A DNA stretch of 8,195 nt from Planctomycetaceae bacterium. GTDB taxonomy: Bacteria; Planctomycetota; Planctomycetia; Pirellulales; Pirellulaceae. Made by a program: the position numbers and the translations under genes. Below the pieces are notes generated by a model. It did not search any database. It saw only the letters and a program-made list of their open reading frames with translations, and was not told the DNA's origin. Location: assembly GCA_003506095.1 (NCBI GenBank), contig DNWZ01000658.1, forward strand, positions 770 through 8,964, written 5' to 3'. Shown here piece by piece: positions 1 to 6,200 of this stretch (positions are counted from its first letter, which is position 1; each line of letters opens with the position of its first letter).

Positions 1-248
1 GCTTGGACGGTGATGGATCGCGTCGCTCCGTGTGATTCGCGGTCAATGGCAGCGGCAGTGGTGACCACGCCGGTATTAGCATCGATTTGGAACAATCCGT
101 CGGGATTGTCTGTCAGGCTGTACGTGATCGTGTTGTTGTTGGCGTCGAGATCGAATGCGTTGGCAGTGATTCCAACGGTGGTGCCAATGGCGACGTTCTC
201 GTCGACTTGGTTGTCGTCTGTGTTCGAATCGGTTGGTACCGTGACATC
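1..248 (-). repeat. Cadherin repeat 8 (type A), cut by the window edge, residues 2650-2731
   Basis: DVTVPTDSNTDDNQV repeats the leader of repeat 6, 621 bases (207 residues) away, followed by DENVAIGTTVGITANAFDLD, ITYSLTDNPDGLFQID, TGVVTTAAAIDRE and SITVQA, where the window ends. The last strands and the exit motif should follow outside. The gene's stop codon is not in the window. Confidence 0.88.
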
Positions 249-3200
249 GAACTCGTCGACGTCGCCGATCGCGATCGTGAAGACTTGTGTAGAGAACGAG
301 GTGTCGGTGGATGTCGCGCGGATGGTGATGTTGTATGACGCGGCGGCTTCTCGATCGATCGCGCCTGCGACGGTGACGATCCCCGTGGTGGCGTCGATAG
401 CAAATCGTCCACCTGCGTCGTCATCAAGGCTATAAGAAACGGAGTCGGTTCCGTCGTCGTCGGTGGCCAAGGCTTGGATGCCAACGGTGGTCCCGATCGC
501 TGTGTTTTCCAGGACGAAGTCTGCGTCCGCATCGACGTCGCTGATGGCGGAAACGGCCGATTCGTTGACGTCGGTGACGTTGATGGTGAACACTTCGGTG
601 GCGAATGAGCCATCTTCGCTGGTCGCTCGAACGGTGATGTCATGAGAGGTTGCGGTCTCATAATCGAGTGCCGCGGCAACGGTGACGATGCCGGTGGTGG
701 CGTCGATTTCGAACAGGCCGTCAGCGCTGTTGTCGAGTGTGTAGGTGATGGTGTTGTTGGTCGCATCGTCATCGCTGGCAAAGGCCATGATGCCGACGGT
801 GGTGCCGATCGTTGCATCTTCGGAGACGGTGTTGTCGTCGTTGTTGTTATCGGTCGGCACGGTGACGTCAAATTCGTTGACGTCATTGATTTGGATCACG
901 AACTGTTTATCAAAGCTCGCGCCGGCTGCGTCGGTGACTTGGACGGTGATGGTATGCGATGCGTTGGCTTCTCGGTCGAGCAGCGTGCTGTTGGCGACGG
1001 TGATTTGACCGGCGTTGTCGATGGCGAATCGGCCATCGGCGGAATCGAGCAGGTTGTAGGTAAACATTTCGCCTGCGTCGACGTCTTGGCCGGTGACGGT
1101 ACCGACGACGGTGCCATTGATGGAGTTTTCATCGACGTTAAAGCCGCTGCCGGCGATGTCGTGCGGCGTATCGTTGGCACCTTGGATAGTGATCGTGATT
1201 TGCGTGGTACTGGTCAGTCCGCCACTGTCCTCCATCGTGTAGGTGAAGACGTCTTGCAGTGTATCACTGCTGGTTCGTAGTGCTTGAACGGTTGGGTTGT
1301 CGTTATCGACGGTGTAGGTGTAGGTGCCATCGGCGGCGATGGTGATGCTGCCGAAGGTGCCGTTGACGGCTGCATTGACTGAGCCGCTGGCGCTAGCCTC
1401 CGTTCCCGCAACTACGCCAAAGACCGTTTTGGTATCCCCCGCGTCGACGTCGGTATCGTTGGTCAGGACGTTGCCTGTCGGGTCGGTGCCTGGAGTTGCG
1501 TTGCTGGATCCGCCTGCTTCGACGGCGATGTCAGTATCAGTAACAGCAACCGGAGCTTCGTTAACGTTGGTAACGACGACGGTCATTGTCTTGTCGAACG
1601 TCAACCCGCCGACGTCGGTGGCCCGCACCACAATCGTATGAGACTCGTTGGCTTCGAAGTTCAAAAGCGTTCCATTGGCAACCGTAATTAATCCGGTGCC
1701 GCTGGCGATCGTGAACCTGCCGCCTGCATCGTCAATGAGAGTGTACGTCGCATTATCGCCCCAGTCAGCATCTGTCCGATTGACTGAGCCAACCACCGCA
1801 CCATTGGCCGAGTTTTCTACAATCGACAGGCCGACTGCTCCACCTTCGAAGCGAGCGTTAGCCCAGGTGGCCCAATCTCCGTAATGCCCGTTTCCTGCAT
1901 CGCCTACCTCCAGCCGTAAAGTCGATCCACCGGTAGTGTTGATGGAGATGTCAATGGGAGAAGATAGAGTCGTAAGTACGCCGCTTGTGTACTGGACTAT
2001 ACCATCGACATAGACTCGAAACACGGCAGATCCTCCGCTGACAGTCCAGTCGTCGATGCCAATGGTCGCTTTGAAGGAGGTTGCACCATTGATCGCGTAG
2101 TCTACGGTTCCGACACCGCCACCGTTGGGCGGGACGGTCGATATCCCACGAGCATAATTGAATTCGGAGAAGTTGATCGGCCCGCCGATAAAGTCAACAT
2201 CGTTTTTCACGCCTCCGAGCACATTGCTCGTCGCGGTCGGAGTGAGAGTCGACAGGTACCGAGCCGCAACGACATCTGTCGGAGCGTCATTCGCACCTTG
2301 AATGGTGACCGTGATTTGCGTCGTACTAGTCAGGCCAGCGGTGTCCTGCATCGTATAAGTGAAGACGTCCGTCAGCGTGTCGCTCGCTGTGCGCAAAGCT
2401 TGAACCGTCGCGTTATTATTATCGACGGTATAAATATAATTTCCATCGGCGGCGATGGTAATGCTGCCGTAGGTGCCGGTGATCGGAGTGGATACAGGGG
2501 AGGCGCCTAAAGGCTGTACACCAGCGCTGACACCGATTACTTCGCGTGTGTCGCCGGTGTCGACGTCGGTGTCGTTGGTCAGGACGTTGCCGGTTGGGTT
2601 GGTGCCTACGGTTCCGTTGGCCGTGCCTCCCGCTTCGACAGCGATCGCGGAGTCGGGATTGGCTGTAGGTGCTTCGTTGACATCGACCAGGTTGATCGTC
2701 ACGACTTGTTCAGCAAACAATCCGCCAGCGTCGGTCGCGCGGATCGTGATGCTATGGGATGTGGCGGTTTCGTAATCGAGTAGCGTACTGTTGGCCACGG
2801 TGACTTGGCCGGTGGTACTGTTGATCGCGAAGGCACCGGCAAAGTCTTGCGAGTTGATGCTGAAGGTCAGCGTATCGCCGGTATCGACATCGCTGGCATT
2901 GGCATCGAAGACAACGGTGCCGTTGGCGCTGTTTTCAGCGATCGATTTATTGACGATCGTTGGCAGCGTTTCCATCGAAGCGAGCGTGGCAATCTCGCCC
3001 GCCGTCAACGCTCGGTCGAACAGAGCGATGTCGTCCATGGCACCACGGAACTGACGATCACCGGGGACATTGGAAGCGCCGATCAAGTTGCTGGTCCATG
3101 CCGCGAAGTTCACCGGCGCGTTGAAAGTCAGCGATCCGGCACTGACGCCATTGATATAAACTGTTGCCAACAAGTCCGAATCGACGGTGACGGCGACATG

Positions 3201-6200
3201 CATCCACTGGCCCAGTTGCCCAGCCAGGGCGTTGTTGATCGTTACCCCTCCGTTAAAGGTCGTGCCACTGAACGAAGCTAAACGGAGGTTGTTGGTCGTT
3301 CCGGATCGGAACAGGGCGATTGTGTCTTCTCGCTCACCCGCGCCAAACTCGAAGACGCGTTCGGATCCCACGGTGGAATCCAAGGCATCCCACCGGACCC
3401 AACTGCTGTAGCTGAATGCATTTGTCTCGGCAACTCCAGGGATAGTCGGTAGTGAAACTTGCGGTGCGGAACTGTCAGCATCGGCGCTAAACAGCAAGCC
3501 TTCCGAACCGGGAATCCGACCTGCGGAAGCATCATAAGTCACCGTGCCGCCGATGGTCATCTCCGGTCCGCCATTGACCGTGGACGGCGCATTCCCAGAT
3601 CCGTTTTCAAAATCATAAGCCGCCACCGCACCCGTGACCTGCGACATGGTCGGCGCGTCGTTGACCGATGCGATGTTGATTGAGGTGCTGCCCGTGGCCG
3701 AGAGCGCTCCGCCGCTCCCTTGCGCCCCGGGATTGCCATCGTTGAACGTCCAGTCGATGGTGACGCTGGCCGGTGGCGCGTCGCTGCTGTTCGCGTAGGC
3801 GATCTGCTGCATTGCCGAGTTCACCAGCGTGTTCGTGGCGTTGCTGTTGAACGTGAAGACCAGCGTGCCCGCCGCATTCGTGTAGGTGCCGATGGTGGTG
3901 CCGCCGACCACGACGTTTCCGCTGGCCGTCGAAATCGACGACAGCGTGCCGGAGGCGTTGAAGATGTCTTGCGAGTTCGCACCGCCATTGCGAGCCAGGG
4001 TCAGAGTCGCTCCATTGAAGTTGTTGGATGCGGAGAGTTCAGCGTCCAAAATCGCAGCGCCGGAATTCAGCACCACCGGCACGGCATTCTCGGTGTAGGA
4101 TTGCGTGCCGGTCGTTGACATCACGCGGACGTTATCAATGATCAACCCAAAACCATCACCAGGTTCCTTGCCGCTGCCAGCCAGAGATCCGAGTGACGTA
4201 ATCCGAATGGTCGAGGTTGTCGATGTTGCCGTGAAGCTGACTCCGAATTCTTTCCAGCTTGATTCTGTTAAATATCGATCCAGTTCGACTCCATTCACGC
4301 TCAGTGAAAAAGAGTCTCCTGTATTGACATCCCCTCGCGTGACCGCTGCTAGACTGAACGTATACGTTTGCCCAATCTCTGTCGTGATGCTTTGTTCCAG
4401 GTAGGACGCGACACCACTCGCAGAGCCTTCGACTTCGGCAAAACGAGTGCCGTAAGGTGTTGCGGTTATGCCGTAGAAGGCTGCCGAGTTACTGACTTCC
4501 ACGCCACTGTTGCCTGACCATCCTGTACCGCCACTTTCAAAGGATCCGTTGGTCACCAGATTCGTACTGCCGCTCAGGATCACCGGCGCATCATTGACCG
4601 GATCGACCGTGATCGCCACGCTGCCAGTGACGCTGGTTTGATCAGTCGCTAGCGCCGCGATTTCGTCGGCGGAAAGGGCTCGGGTGTAGATGCGAGCGTC
4701 GTCGATCAGGCCGCCAAAATCATATCCGCCAAAGGCAACATTGGCGTGGGCTCCAATCGTTGTCACGCCCGTCGATGGCGTATAGTTAATCGACGCTGTG
4801 TGACCTGCAGTTGCTACGGCTTGACCATCGATGTAAAGCGTCTGCGTGTTGGCTACGTCGTCGAAAGTGACCGCGACATGCCGCCAACCGGTTCCGGCTA
4901 TGGAGATCCCTGAATTGATATACTGCCAGTTGGATCCATCCCAGAAAAATGCCTGTGTCCCATTTCCGCCGTCATCGGCCCGCAGCGTAAACACGTTACC
5001 GATGCTGATGATCTCTCCAGCAGGGGCTCCCGCGTTGAGGTTGACCCAAGCGCTGAGCGTGCTGTTGGCTGGATTCGAATAGGTCGAGGCAATCGAAACG
5101 AAATCGCGGTTTCCGTCAAGACTCAGTACTTCACCCCGGGTTCCATCAACGACGGTTGCTGCATTCCCGTTAAGCGTGCCGTTCTGCGTAATGCCGACGC
5201 TCTGATCGACGGCGTTGCCGCCTTCAAACGTGTAATGCCCATCGAGATTCGCACCCAGAGACGTCGTAATGGTCAGCGAATCGTTGCCGTTGTAGTTGGC
5301 GGTGGGTGTGTAGGTCAGTCCTTGCAGTGCCGCGTTGATGTCGGATTCGGTCCCTTGAATCGTCATGAACGAAGAGCCATTCGCTCCGCCGGGAATTGAC
5401 AAGCCAGTGGTTTGCGACAGCGTCAGCGTTCCATTGGCAACTGACAAGCTGACTTGCAGTGGCGTGTTGCTGCTGCTCAGCGTATCGCTGATCGTGATCG
5501 CATTGCCGTTCGCTGTGTTAAACACTAGCGAGCCATCTTCATTGATGTTTTGTGTCGACAGCGGAATCGTTTGCAGTGGCTCACCGCCGAGATTATCGAC
5601 CGCAATCGCCATTACTTCGCTGTAAGTGTTCCCCGCCGCGTCGGTGACTTGGACGGTGACGTTGTGGGATGGGGTGGTTTCGAAGTCGAGCAACGAACCA
5701 TTGGCGACCGTGATCTCGCCAGTATTGCTGTCGATTGCAAAGCGACCACCTGCGTCATTGGCCAGGCTGAACGTGAAGTTGGAAAGGACTTCGCTGGCGT
5801 CCCATTCGATGACATAATACGAAGTGGTACTACTGCCGGCATCGTTCCATGTACCGGTCGCAGAATACAGCATGGCGAAGTCTTCGCTGGCATCAAAAGC
5901 GTTGGGTTCACCAACAGTCCAGTTCGACCATTGATTCGCCTGCTGAGTTCCCGCCGCGGCTCCGATCCAGAAGGTCGAACCGTTGGAGCTGCCCGTTTGC
6001 CAACGCCAGGTGCCTTCGGTAGTCGCATCGGTTGCACCAAGCCACACATTATCGCCCAGCGACTGAGCCAATGATTGTACGAGCGTGTTCTCGTATCGTG
6101 AGGCAATCGTCACCAGTTGCCCGCCGACTCCGTTGACCGTCGCACTCATCGCTGCGGTTTGAGCGGAGCTCCAGGTGACGTAACTTCCAACCGCACGATA

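Noticed and set aside
113..886. Minus-strand open frame of 257 codons in a different frame
   Set aside because: The Thr/Pro/Ser-rich product is the off-frame reading of cadherin repeats 6-8. The true frame encodes clear cadherin motifs across the same bases.
642..1280. Plus-strand open frame of about 212 codons
   Set aside because: It lies antisense to VCBS 2 and cadherin repeats 5-6. Its Gly/Asp/Val-rich product mirrors the complementary codons of those repeats and shows no domain or ribosome binding site.
1164..2963. Duplicated segment as a mobile element or CRISPR-like repeat
   Set aside because: The repeats are in-frame protein domains of unequal identity with no terminal inverted repeats, spacers or transposase.
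2805..3281. Plus-strand open frame of about 158 codons
   Set aside because: It is antisense to LamG 3 and cadherin repeat 3, with no family resemblance or start context.
5550..6074. Plus-strand open frame of about 174 codons
   Set aside because: It is antisense to CTLD2 and the following cadherin half and has no recognisable motif. GC-rich codon use in the real frame leaves few stops opposite.
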